Below, one piece after another: positions 22,038-33,504 of a stretch of 64,000 nucleotides of DNA; the first letter of the stretch is position 1; each line of letters begins with the position of its first letter. The stretch spans positions 9,693,793-9,757,792 of the forward strand of contig OZ024798.1 in NCBI GenBank assembly GCA_964017045.1, in the 5' to 3' direction. Both the position numbers and the translations under genes were made by a program. The notes beneath the pieces are model-generated. The model made no database searches. It was not told the DNA's origin and saw only the letters and a program-made list of their open reading frames with translations. This stretch comes from Omphiscola glabra. Its lineage: Eukaryota > Mollusca > Gastropoda > Lymnaeidae.

Positions 22038-23728
22038 TAGAAATGTTCATCCAACTCACTAGGTATTAGAAATGTTCATCCAACTCACTAAGTATTAGAA
22101 ATGTTCATCCAATTCTCTAGGTATTAGAAATGTTCATCCAACTCACTAGGTATTAGAAATGTTCATCCAACTCACTAGGTATTAGAAATGTTCATCCAAT
22201 TCTCTAGGTATTAGAAAGGTTCATTTAACTCACTAGGTATTAGAAATGTTGATCCAACTTTATAGTTATTAGAAATGATAATCCAACTCACTAGGTATTA
22301 GAAATGTCCATCCAACTCACTAGGTATTACAAATGTTCATTCAGCTCACTAGGTATTAGAAATGTTCATCCAACTCACTAGGTATTAAAAATGTCCATCC
22401 AACTCACTAGGTATTAGAAATGTCCATCCAACTCACAAGGTATTAGAAATGTCAATCCAACTCACTAGGTATTAGAAATGTTCATCCAACTCACTAGGTG
22501 TTAGAAATGTCCATCCAACTCACTAGGTATTAGAAATGTTCATCCAACTCACTAGGTGTTAGAAATGTCCATCCAACTCACTAGGTATTAGAAATGTTCA
22601 TCTAACTCACAAGGTATTAGAAATGTCCATCCAACTCACTAGGTGTTAGAAATGTCCATCCAACTCACTAGGTATTAGAAATGTTCATCTAACTCACAAG
22701 GTATTAGAAATGTCCATCCAACTCACTAGGTGTTAGAAATGTCCATCCAACTCACTAGGTGTTAGAAATGTCCATCCAACTCACTAGGTATTAGAAATGT
22801 TCATCCAATTCTCTAGGTATTAGAAAGGTTCATTTAACTCACTAGGTATTAGAAATGTTGATCCAACCTTATAGTTATTAGAAATGATAATCCAACTCAC
22901 TAGGTATTAGAAATGTCCATCCAACTCACTAGGTATTAGAAATGTTCATTCAGCTCACTAGGTATTAGAAATGTTCATCCAACTCACTAGGTATTAAAAA
23001 TGTCCATCCAACTCACTAGGTATTAGAAATGTCCATCCAACTCACAAGGTATTAGAAATGTCAATCCAACTCACTAGGTATTAGAAATGTTCATCCAACT
23101 CACTAGGTGTTAGAAATGTCCATCCAACTTACTAGGTATTAGAAATGTTCATCCAACTCACTAGGTGTTAGAAATGTCCATCCAACTCACTAGGTATTAG
23201 AAATGTTCATCCAACTCACAAGGTATTAGAAATGTCCATCCAACTCACTAGGTATTAGAAATGTTCATCCAACTCACTAGGTGTTAGAAATGTCCATCCA
23301 ACTCACTAGGTATTAGAAATGTTCATCTAACTCACAAGGTATTAGAAATGTTCATCCAACTCACTAGGTGTTAGAAATGTCCATCCAACTCACTAGGTAT
23401 TAGAAATGTTCATCTAACTCACAAGGTATTAGAAATGTCCATCCAACTCACTAGGTGTTAGAAATGTCCATCCAACTCACTAGGTGTTAGAAATGTCCAT
23501 CCAACTCACTAGGTGTTAGAAATGTTCATCCAACTCACTAGGTGTTAGAAATGTTCATCCAACTCACTAGGTATTAGAAATGTCCATCCAACTCACTAGG
23601 TGTTAGAAATGTCCATCCAAATCACTAGGTGTTAGAAATGTTCATCCAACTCACTAGGTGTTAGAAATGTTCATCCAACTCACTAGGTGTTAGAAATGTT
23701 CATCCAACTCACTAGGTGTTAGAAATGC
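22038..23728. repeat. 29-bp minisatellite (~58 copies) with 609-bp internal duplication
   Basis: Unit TAGAAATGTTCATCCAACTC plus ACTAGGTAT. Common variants are GTCCATCC, TCACAAGG and GGTGTT. A rare variant run (TTCTCTAGG, AGGTTCATTT, GTTGATCC, TATAGTTATT, GATAATCC) at 22201-22290 recurs at 22810-22900. The offset is 609 bp, or 21 units, so a multi-unit block has duplicated. The GGTGTT variant dominates the right end. Confidence 0.97.
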
Positions 23729-24347
23729 CGACTTCAAAGTTACACTAATAAGGTGACAGTGTTATCTTATGTAGTGACCTCAAAAGAAAGCTTTTAACTT
23801 TTACGGCAGTTATTGGCTAAATCACTATCACGTGATGTCTAGGTCCAATGAAGTTAATATTACTAGTCGTAATAACATTTCAACAACAGCTCACCCGTTG
23901 TGAGACACCCTGGGGGTTGGGGGTGTTCTACTGCGTATTTCAATCTGCTGGTCAAAATATAATTGATTAAGAGATCCATGTGAAATCACAACAATCAATG
24001 GTTAATAATTCGTCCTGAACTTAAAAGGGGGAAGGTGTAAGTTCTAAGAAGGTGGTTTGAGTGATTGGAACTTTTAAGGTCAGCTTAATGTCGTCACACA
24101 GCCATGCATTAAATTATATAAAACTCAAGAACTTGTTGATCACTAGAAATACATTGTATAAAAACTCAAGTACCATGTATTCACACAATACACATACAAT
24201 TATATAAATCAAAAGTATCTTTATTACAACAACAACAAAATCATTACTTCTTAACCATGTAATAAATAGTTACATTGTAGGTCTTTATAATGTTTGTTGG
24301 TCAAAGAAAATGAAATAATAACCTGAATTATGAATTCGCTTTTCTCA
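23729..24347. other. Non-coding spacer
   Basis: No gene, terminal repeat or block match recognised. Confidence 0.35.
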
Positions 24348-24862
24348 ATGTGCACACATATGACATAATGGTGCACACATCTGCATTAATCTGCATTAAT
24401 GTGCACACATCTGGCATTAAAGTGCACACATCTGACATTAGTGTACACATATATGGTATTAATGTGCACACATCTGATATTAACGTGAACATTTGACATT
24501 AATGTACAAACATCTGTCATTAATATGCACACATCTGGCATTAATGTGCACACACTTTACATTATTGTGCACACATCTGACATCATTGTGTCCACATGTG
24601 ACATTAATGTGCACAAATCTGAAATGTATGTGCACATACCTGACAATAATGTACAGACATATGACCTTATTGTGCACACTTAGAGACATTATTGTGCACA
24701 CATCTGACATTATTGTGCACACATCTGACATTCACGTGTACACATATGGCGTTAATGTACAAAGTTGACATTAATTAGGACATATTTGACATCAATGTGC
24801 TCACATCTGAAAGTAATGTACACATATCTGGCATTAATGTGCCCACACCTGACATTATTTTG
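24348..24862. repeat. ~21-bp degenerate tandem array (~23 copies)
   Basis: Consensus near AATGTGCACACATCTGACATT. Copies vary by substitution and small indels, so the array looks older than the 29-bp one. Frames of 83 and 91 codons on the two strands are repeat translations. Confidence 0.92.
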
Positions 24863-25629
24863 TTTGTAAAGAAATAAATCCTAATCTAGTCTCATAAAAA
24901 ATTGTATATGAAAATATTTAAAAATTTTGTTTAAGTTTTTTTTAATAAACAGAGATTAAAGATCGGTTTCATTTTTATTCAAGGATTTTATCGGCATTTT
25001 AATTTTTCGTATTTGTAATGCAGTTATATTATTATGAATCGTAAAACTTAACAATTTAAAAATCCTCAACTAGCATTGTAAAATCGTCACAATATGTATC
25101 TTATTTAGGTATGTGTTTAAATAAATCTATAAGATTTTAATTTAAGATAACTTTATTTTTATATCAACAACTGTTTAACAAATGTAAGTTTAAAAAAGGC
25201 CACATTACCAGTTATAGATCTCCCATTTACAAGGGCAGACTATTCGAATTCGTTCCCCACACTTGAGGGGTAAAGGTAAAAGATAAGATCCAATACCCCA
25301 CACCCTCACAAACACAAACAGTGAATGTCATTGTCATACATCTAATTGATTTTGAGAGCAAATAAATATTATGATCATTCCTGTTATGAAATGCTTACAG
25401 CTTTTGGTAGTCAAATACATCTATACATTAAATTTATACAAAAAGATGTGTATATTATTTGAGTAATCTAAGTTTCAATTTCTGCAACAATCAAGATTTT
25501 AAAACCTTCCAATAACTATTTCTTATTAAGATATTAGGGGAAAAAATTATGTGAGCAATCTGTTTAGTCTGATTCGAAAGAGGAAACAAAGATGTCAAGA
25601 ATTTGTTTATAGAAAATAGTGTTTGTTTG
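24863..25629. other. AT-rich spacer, weakly block-like
   Basis: Contains 'ACTATTCGAATTCG' at about 25247, the recurrent GATCGAATTC region in degraded form, and A-like AT-rich sequence. Non-coding. Confidence 0.35.
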
Positions 25630-26030
25630 TGTTGTCTACTGCATGATTCACCAGTTCACAAGAATGACAACACTAGACTCAAGGCGTTCAATAATTAGTA
25701 TTGACACTTTATTTTTAACTGCACAATTAGCACACGTTCATTATAACGATACATAATACAATTCATCCCATTGGTGCGGCACGTCTTGCTAACAAACGTA
25801 GCCAAAAGACCTCCTAAAAACTAAATCAAAGGACTACACTGTCTTTCCGTTGACTCTGTGTCGTTCTGCCGTTCACCCACGCTACCAAAACGCGCGTACT
25901 TTTCGTACGCATTAGTTCCTACGCCAGCCAGTCTTTCACATTCTCGCCTGGACTACTTTCAAAAATTAGGTTCGGGAACTAAAATCATCAGGGATTCTCA
26001 CCTCGTCACTGAATAGAAGGTAATCTGTGT
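25630..26030 (-). mobile_element. Possible LTR-like fragment
   Basis: GC-elevated segment that on the minus strand ends ...GTAGACAACA at 25630. It contains an AATAAA (complement near 25710) and a hairpin GCGTACGAAAAGTACGC (about 25893-25909). The layout resembles R-U5 of an LTR, but the other end and a target duplication are not identified. Confidence 0.3.
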
Positions 26031-26392
26031 TAAAATTTAGTGTAATCATGAATAAAATAAAGTGTGAAGCACAATGAAGGGGATACCTAATGAATATTGA
26101 TATGTAATTTTAAAAAACGTTTTAAAAAATTATAAGAAAAAAAATGAATTGTATCTATAAAACTATAATCATACCAGTTGATGATTACAAAGTGAAGACC
26201 TTTAAACACGTGGTAGATAAAAGAATGAATGGATCTTTTGATACCCGAGTACCAGAATTGAGAGGTTGGGATTAAAAAAAAGATTGTAAATATTATTGTT
26301 AAGTTTGTAAGACAAAATGAGGTATCAAATGATAATTGAATGTACTATAATTATGTAATCATTATTCTTCAGTTTTACTAAAATAAACTACC

Positions 26393-26496
26393 ACAAATGT
26401 CATCCGAATAGCATTGAGTCTAATGTTACCCGGGTGCGAATGGCGGCGCTACGTGTCCGGGTTTATTTTGACTAATGCTATTCGGATGTCATTTGT
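26393..26496. mobile_element. 104-bp fold-back element
   Basis: An inverted repeat spans nearly the whole unit. The left arm ACAAATGTCATCCGAATAGC matches the reverse complement of the right arm, ACAAATGACATCCGAATAGC, with one mismatch. Pairing continues imperfectly inward to ACCCGG and CCGGGT around a ~20-nt GC-rich loop. It could be a small MITE or a hairpin RNA source. No clear target duplication. Confidence 0.7.
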
Positions 26497-26539
26497 ACTA
26501 ATTTGGTTTAAACATGGTTTAAAAATAGTTCACAATAAA

Positions 26540-27660
26540 TGCATTACATTTTATAAAAAGCATGTTTATTGTTAAGAAATAAATTTTTAACCTCGCAACA
26601 GTACTATTGACCTCCGAATAAAGCAACAAACTATACAATCTCTTTTCTCCATTCGCACACATCTGTCATCAATGTACATGAAACATTGAGTATACTTTTT
26701 TTACATGACATTACTTGAAACAATCATTTGCAATTATTAATATTATTATTTTACTTTAAAAGTTGGTGTAAATGTGCTACTTTTTATTTCTGGATATAAC
26801 TGAGGAATCTGTCAGTCTTATTATTATTTTTTTTTTGTAACAAATTTGTTTTTATTGTAAATACTTTAAGCAGAAAAATTAATGAAATGGCCTCAAAAAG
26901 GCATATTATTTTTAATGTTTTAATTTATTTAGTTTTATTGAAAACTTTATTTTACATTCTTTAAAATAAATTTATATAATTTAAAAAATCGAAACCTAAT
27001 GTTTTTTTTTCCCCAATCCTTTTAGTCTCTAATAGAGATAGTCTTGTAATCGATCATTATGTTTAAGGATACGAAAGAAAATGATGGATAATCGAGTATA
27101 CCTTCCTTATTAGATTCGATTATCATTTTGTTTATTGTGGAATCATATATTTCATTTGAAGAAACTACCCGAGGCCCAACTGAGTTGAATACTTGTATAT
27201 TATCAACCCCAATAACAATAAATTATAACATGATACCCACATAACCTGGACTGACCTCCATCTCGCATTTCGATTTTTAATCATTTCCTGATGTCCAATT
27301 TAGATGAAACCGTGTACATTTACCCAGCCCCGATGAAAATGTTATAAGATTAGTAGGTCACAAGTGAATATCATTTTCCCTTGAATAACCTTCTGCGTAC
27401 ATTTAATGAGTAGAAAATAATAGTGATACCGTGTTTTAACAACAAAGGTTCCTTAGACATCGTTACTTGATCATGATAACAATCAACAAAGAGAAACACA
27501 TATTTTACTACATAAAGATCATCGCTGACCATTAACGTGGTTGTGTTTCATGTCCATCACACTCTTTTATTAGTCATATATTTCAATGTACTTATTTAAC
27601 TGCTAATACATCTTCCAAGAATAAAAAGTACAATATATATTATATTCTTTAAAAAAAATT
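26540..27660. repeat. Dispersed superblock D-F, copy 2
   Basis: Diverged copy of 6183-7860 and 60336-62420. Landmarks: 'AATAGAGATAGTC', 'TTAAGGATACGAAAG', 'ATCTCGCATTTCGATTTT', 'CATTTACCCAGCCCCGATGA', 'CAACAAAGAGAAACACAT', 'AACGTGGTTGTGTTTCATG' and 'TTTTATTAGTCATAT'. Confidence 0.65.
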
Positions 27661-27727
27661 ATTAAATTTGTTTTTTCATATGTTTAAAAAAGGTATTAAA
27701 TTTGGAGAAAGTATATGTTTAAATAAT

Positions 27728-27837
27728 AACGTGCAACATATCACGCAATCATTTTGTGCAAACAAAAGGTTCAATCATAACGTGCACATATATCACGCAA
27801 TCATGACGTGCAATCACAATGTGCAATCATGAAGTGC
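27728..27837. repeat. Irregular ~13-bp repeat (AATCATAACGTGC)
   Basis: Loose copies of CAATCATAACGTG. The same motif forms a tighter array 600 bp further right. Confidence 0.8.
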
Positions 27838-28446
27838 TGTTAGGTAGGCGTCTTGTTTAAGTCATCTTTTCTCGCGCATAAATTTTGGCTGACCCCAAGT
27901 TCGTCACAAAGACTGGATGTAGCTTAATTATATTCTCCCTTAACCTTGTCAACAATTAAAAACAATATATAGTCTTTTGAATTGGACCTTTTTAGAATGT
28001 CCTATACTGGTCGAGGTACTTATTCAATGCCAAACTCATTTCTATAAAAGTCTTTGAAACAGACAATACATACTCTTATCGAAATAGCAGAGAGAGAGAG
28101 AGAGAGAGAGAGAGTAAGATGAGCTGGTAGAGATTATTATAATGATACGAGACAAAGATGTGTTTATTAATATTTATCGTGCGTTTTTATCTTCCTTTTT
28201 TCTACATTTTTCCGGTACAAGTCATTACTGTACTGTAAGTCACTAGCGTTAGAGTGTTAAATTATTTTTAATATTGTAATTTATATTAAATTAATACAAT
28301 TATTCATTGTAATTAGCACTAGTTTGGGAATTGTTTCCTTATTATAATATTTACATAATGGCGTCGTCTTCGATGTGTAATGTTTATCAACGAGCCATAA
28401 AGTCAAATACAAGATTAAATTCTTTGCACTTCTAACGGTACGTAAC
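27838..28446. other. Spacer with (GA)n
   Basis: Contains (AG)13 at 28089-28114. A 61-codon minus frame at 28281-28466 shows no motif. Nothing else recognised. Confidence 0.5.
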
Positions 28447-28545
28447 AATGCAATCATAACGTGCAATTATAGCATGCAATCATAACGTGCAATCATAACG
28501 TGCAATCATAACGTGAAATCATAACATACAATCATCACGTATTGG
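28447..28545. repeat. 13-bp tandem array (~7 copies)
   Basis: Repeats of CAATCATAACGTG with one AGCATG and one ACATAC variant. The same unit occurs at 27728-27837; the intervening 600 bp is not repeated. Confidence 0.88.
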
Positions 28546-28602
28546 TTAAAAGTTCAGGGTATTTTGACCGACAGCAATTATACACTGTACGCATTCACCA
28601 AG

Positions 28603-29025
28603 ACATCTAACTGACCAGCACGTTGGCGTATAATGCTAACACTAACATCTTACTGACCAGAACTTTGCCGTATAATGTTAACACTAACATCTAGCTGACC
28701 AGAACTTTAGCTTATAATGCTAACACTAACATCTAGCTGACCAGAACTTTGCCGTATAATGTTAACACTAACATCTAGCTGACCAGAACTTTAGCTTATA
28801 ATGCTAACACTAACATCTAGCTGACCAGAATGTTGGCGTATAATGCTAACACTAACATCTAGCTGACCAGCACGTTGGCGTATAATGCTAACACTAACAT
28901 CTAGCTGACCAGAACGTTGACGTATAATGCTAACACTAACATCTAGCTGACCAGAACGTTGGCTATAATACTAACACTAACATCTAGTTGACCAGAACGT
29001 TGGTGTATAATGCTAACACTAGCAT
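28603..29025. repeat. 42-bp tandem array (~10 copies)
   Basis: Unit contains CGTATAATGCTAACACTAAC and ATCTAGCTGACCAGAACGTT. Variants ACTTTGCCG and ACTTTAGCT alternate in copies 2-6, which indicates a dimeric sub-period of 84 bp. One unit is 41 bp. Confidence 0.94.
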
Positions 29026-29033
29026 TTAATTAT

Positions 29034-29885
29034 AGTATTAATCACAACATATGCGACTTTAAACGTGGTAGTATACTGTATTATAATGTATCTACGTGGT
29101 AGTATACGGTATTTAAATATATATACTCTCATCAAGTTGGGTTTTATTTTAAACTTAATCATTTGTATACAACTGTCAGATTATTCGTAACAAAAGTATA
29201 CATACAAGTTCTAGTACTTTTAATTACATATCAATTTGGTTTTATCAAATTGTAGGAGCGGTGAAACAATAATTTATATAGTGATAAAAATTTAACAAGT
29301 GTTTACTGAATATCTATTGATGACGTCATTCTCAATTGAATTTTCAAGAAGTTGGGTGTGGGGGTTATGATAAATCAAACTCTCTCAATGATAAATCTCT
29401 CTCAACCGTATCCCCAAACGATAAATAAAGTGAACATACATTTTAAGTGGGGTAGATGTGGTTGTCAATGCACACAGTATTTGTTTTTAAGTATTTGTAT
29501 GTATAATGAACAATTATAATCTAATTATAAAAGTTTATTCCAATTTAATTGTGTCAAAAATTATGCTTTCAGTAAGAAAATAAAAAGTTGTATATTTCTG
29601 TAAATTTGTGCAATTCTAATGTAGATAATAAACTTTTATGTTGACTAATACATTTTTATATTTGAAATAAAATTACATTTATTTTTAAAAATTGTTTGAA
29701 TAGCAAGTGTTTATGGCTGTCTGCGTTTGAAGCAGGTGGAAGTCTAAAAAAATGTGTACAACCATTGTGACAAAAATATTGACAACATTGAACCGGTGCA
29801 TTTCACAATTATTTTGAATGTTTGGAGCAAGTTTACTTCGTGAATCATCAATTATATGCAATGGGATCCTTCACGTTGCGAATAT
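29034..29885. other. Non-coding spacer
   Basis: AT-rich; short direct repeats 'CGTGGTAGTATAC' at about 29066 and 29095. No gene or block match. Confidence 0.35.
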
Positions 29886-30060
29886 TGATATATGTATATA
29901 TTTATGTATGTATGTATGTATGTATTTATGTATGCATGTATGTATGTATGTATGTATGTATTTATGTATGTATGTATGTATGTGTGTATGTATTTATATA
30001 TGTGTGTATGTATGTAAGTATGTATGTATGTATGTATTTATGTAGGTATGTATGTATGTT
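29886..30060. repeat. (TATG)n microsatellite
   Basis: About 175 bp of TATG with TTTATG interruptions. Two overlapping plus frames (75 and 88 codons) are translations of it. No LINE end is visible beside it, unlike the tract at 4361. Confidence 0.95.
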
Positions 30061-30169
30061 ATCATCTCAAAATTTCAATTACCTATGAATCCCTAGTTGT
30101 CGCATAATGTATACTTCTAGGAGTGTTTACATCCACACCTTTTTTATTCATGTTATCATTTTATATGAA

Positions 30170-30441
30170 ATTGAACCTTGTGTAGCACAAACAAAGAATC
30201 TCAACCTAATGAACCTTGTGTAACACAAACAAAGAATATCACACTATTGAACCTTGTGTAACACATCAAAGAATCTCAACCTATTGAACCTTGTGTAACA
30301 CAAACACATATCTCACACAATTGAACCTTGTGTAACACAAACAAAGAATCTCACACTATTGAACCTTGTGTAACACAAACAAAGAATATCACACTATTGA
30401 ACCTTGTGTAACACAAACAAAGAATCTCACACTATTGAAAC
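30170..30441. repeat. 38-bp tandem array (7 copies)
   Basis: Unit ATTGAACCTTGTGTAACACA followed by AACAAAGAATCTCACACT. The sequence beyond the last copy is block D, and the paralogous D block at 60340 has a single copy of the unit's end (GTGTAATACAAACAAAGAAT). The array is therefore an expansion at this locus. Confidence 0.94.
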
Positions 30442-31024
30442 TAAATGGGTCTTTTTTAAAATTAGATTTACAACAAATTATTAAATCTTGAGATATTTAT
30501 GTGAAATTCTTGGAATAACTAATTTAGGCTATTTTTAGACTCTAAACAAATATAAAAAAATATTTCATTGAAATCTTTTATTTATATTTTTTATTGATAT
30601 TTTTCCTTAAGTTAAACAAAACGAATCAATATACAGACTATATTTATGCTATTTTTTTCCTTTCAACATTTTTTTTAGGTTAAATTGGAGCTTTTGGAAA
30701 GAAAATGTAATATAATGATTGGTAATCATTTACGTTTCTTTTATATGTATTTATATGTAATGCTTAAAAAAGTTTAACACAGATGCATATAAAAGATGTA
30801 CGCAATTCTCAGTAAAACCCAGGAATCGTTGAATAGGCGTAAACAAATTAGGCCAAACTGGATAAAGAAATACAATCTTTTGTTGAAAGATGTTTCACTA
30901 TACATTTATAAAACTATATAAAAGTGCATTACTTACATTTTTAACTTTGGGACACAAATTATCAATTCCATATAAAATGTTTACACACGAATTGACCTCG
31001 CATTTCTTTACCATTAGCACACAT
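30442..31024. repeat. Dispersed block D, copy 3
   Basis: The best conserved inter-block pair in the window, with 60365-60950: 'AAACTAAATGGG', 'AAATCTTGAGATATTTATGT', 'GAAATTCTTGGAATAA', 'TTAGGCTATTTTTAGACTCT' and 'CGAATCAATATACA' are shared exactly or nearly. Non-coding. Confidence 0.85.
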
Positions 31025-31025
31025 C

Positions 31026-31174
31026 CAGTGGCGTAGCTAGAGTGTTTGGCGCTCGGGGGGGAGATTCATTTTAGAGCGCCCTCTTTTCCCTTTTTCAACA
31101 CTCAAACCCATTATTTTCATTAATAAAATAATACCAAAGCACAATTTGGCGCCCCTAACTAGCTGGCGCCCAGG
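31026..31174. mobile_element. DNA-transposon terminus-like fragment (CAGTGGCGTAGC...)
   Basis: Starts CAGTGGCGTAGCTAGAG, a terminus I recognise as common to short DNA transposons of many animals. 'GGCGCCC' and 'GGCGCTC' occur in both halves. It is truncated on the right by the 23-bp array, so the partner terminus is missing. Superfamily not assigned. Confidence 0.5.
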
Positions 31175-32361
31175 TAATAATTGTTAGAGTCATTGTATCA
31201 TAATTGTTAAAGTCATTGTATCATAATTGTTAAAGTCATTGTATCATAATTGCTAGAGTCATTGTATCATAATTGTTAGAGTCATTGTATCATAATTGTT
31301 AAAGTCATTGTATCATAATTGTTAAAGTCATTGTATCGTAATTGTTAAAGTCATTGTATCATAATTGCTAGAGTCATTGTATCATAATTGTTAAAGTCAT
31401 TGTATCATAATTGTTAAAGTCATTGTATCATAATTGCTAGAGTCATTGTATCATAATTGTTAGAGTCATTGTATCATAATTGTTAAAGTCATTGTATCAT
31501 ATTGTTAAAGTTATTGTATCATAATTGTTAGATTCATTGTATCATAATTGTTAGAGTCATTGTATCATAATTGTTAAAGTCATTGATCATAATTGTTAAA
31601 GTCATTGTATCATGATTATAAAAGTCACTGTATCATAATTGCTAGAGTCATTGTATCATAATTGTTAGTCATTGTATCATAATTGTTAAAGTCATTGTAT
31701 CATAATTGTTAAAGTCATTGTATCATAATTGCTAAAGTCATTGTATCATAATTGTTAAAAACATTGTATCATAATTGCTAGAGTCATAGTATCATAATTG
31801 TTAGAGTCATTGTATCATAATTGCTAGAGTCATTGTATCATAATTGTTAGAGTCATTGTATCATAATTGTTAAAGTCATTGTATCATAAATGTTAAAAAC
31901 ATTGTATTATAATTGCTAGAGCCATTGTATCATAATTGTTAGAGTCATTGTATCATAATTGCTAGAGTCATTGTATCATAATTGTTAGAGTCATTGTATC
32001 ATAATTGTTAAAGTCATTGTATCATAATTGTTAAAGTCATTATATCATAATTGTTAGAGTCATTGTATCATAATTGTTAGAGGCATTGTATCATAATTGT
32101 TAGAGTCATTGTATCATAATTGCTAGAGTCATTGTATCATAATTGTTAGAGTCATTGTATCATAATTGTTAGAGTCATTGTATAAAAATTGTTAAAGTCA
32201 TTGTATCATTATTGTTAAAGTCATTGTATCATAATTGTTAGAGTCATTGTATCATAATTGTTAGAGTCATTGTATCATAATTGTTAGAGTCATTGTATCA
32301 TAATTGTTAGAGTCATTTTATCATAATTGTTCGAGTCATTGTATCATAATTGTTAGAGTCT
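31175..32361. repeat. 23-bp minisatellite (~52 copies)
   Basis: Unit TAATTGTTAGAGTCATTGTA followed by TCA. TTAGAG, TTAAAG and CTAGAG sub-variants occur in local runs, with occasional 1-2 bp deletions. It ends in 'AGAGTCTTATCAGTAA', homologous to single-copy 'AAGGTCTTATCATTAA' at about 12698 in block B, so it grew from that point. Confidence 0.97.
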
Positions 32362-32650
32362 TATCAGTAAATAAAATAGCATGCGGCGCCTATGATTTAA
32401 TGACACATTTCCTTTTTATTCGCTCTGAAAACAGTTGAGGGACTGATACTTTTCAAAATAATGTGTTGTCATTGGAAACAAGTCTATGTGCGAATTTGCA
32501 GCTTAGTGTGTTGAAGGAAAGTGGGACATTTCGCCAAACAAACATTGTGTAACACAATCAGGCAGAAAGAAACACATCAATAAATGTGAGCTTAAGACAG
32601 GATTTAATAAAGTATCGTGCAACTGTTCATTGGTATATATATAAATATAT
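32362..32650. repeat. Dispersed block B, copy 2 (left part)
   Basis: Shares 'AATAATGTGT.GTCATTGG', 'TATGTGCGAATTTGCAGCTT', 'TGTTGAAGGAAAGTGGGAC' and 'ACATTGTGTAACAC' with the other B copies. It is split by the LINE insertion 32651-32922 and resumes at 'TTATATCCTTAAATG', matching 'GTTATATCCTTATG' in copy 4. Confidence 0.75.
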
Positions 32651-32922
32651 ATGGCATCCTTCCGTCTTCGCGAGATGATGGAGTAGGTATATTGTAGTCC
32701 TGCACCTCGACGAGCTGCTCACTAGGCCGATCCTGGAGTGACAATCTCGACAGCATTTATCGCAGGAGAAAATTGATTCCTGGTTAATGTTGGCCTTCCG
32801 GGCTGTTCTTTTGTTGCAAGGGCTTCGTTTCGCACATCTTCTGCCTTTTTTACTCCTTCGTACACTGCTGTTAGCCAGCTGGAACGTTGTTTGGCTATTA
32901 TCTCCCATTTGTTGACTTCATT
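32651..32922 (-). mobile_element. LINE copy 2 (3' end only)
   Basis: Highly similar to 4626-4897: same 3' end GGATGCCAT (complement of 32651-32659), same finger region and same Cys/His motif. The frame is broken: the Cys/His part reads 'CCRDCHSRIGLVSSSS', losing a His, in a frame different from the upstream RT part. It is 5'-truncated to 272 bp and inserted inside block B. The uninterrupted block at 59300-59330 shows the empty site. The 3' tail is TA-rich rather than (CATA)n. Confidence 0.85.
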
Positions 32923-33504
32923 TATATTATATCCTTAAATGTAAGGATCGAATTCAATTGGACTATCCCTTGTAAAATATACAGCCAATGTTGAAACTGC
33001 CTCAAATAAATCAGCATTGATATATCATATTTAACAGTTTTTATACGTATGTTTAAAAATATAAAATTAAGTTTTTTCTTTTATCTGCATAATATTTAAA
33101 ATAAAAAAAATTGTTAAAGAATTTTAAAAGATGTAATCAATACATTTTATGTTAAATGATTTACTGAAATATATTTACATTACAAAAAGTAAAATGAATA
33201 TGATTCAGAAATTTCTGAGTTATATGCACAACACTTTAATTAGTTATTTCCCTTGAATAAAAAACAAAATACTAATTATTAAATATTGATTCGTCTTAAA
33301 TAATCGTTTTTTTATAGTGGAGCGTGTGACATAACGATATTTGATGTAAATTAGGAATTATGTGAATAGCACGGCGTGTAACATTAAAAAAAAATAGTAT
33401 CCCCGAAACGCAAATGCCATGTTTTTTTTAAAGACTTCCTTTTATCTCAGTTATCTAAAACTTCATTGTATGTTCCCCTGAAAAAACGGGAAAAACAGGA
33501 AAAA
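32923..33504. repeat. Block B, copy 2 (right part) and B-A linker
   Basis: Continues block B after the LINE ('AAGGATCGAATTCAATTGGA'). It leads to 'TTAGTTATTTCCCTTGAATA' and 'GTGACATAACGATATTTGAT', which are also found at 59630-59800 and 45720-45870. The latter segment is the single-copy form of the 52-bp array at 44241. Confidence 0.65.

Noticed and set aside
22038..23728. CRISPR array
   Set aside because: The 29-bp period resembles CRISPR repeat length, but units are directly contiguous with no unique spacers and no cas genes; it is a minisatellite. The same applies to the other arrays.
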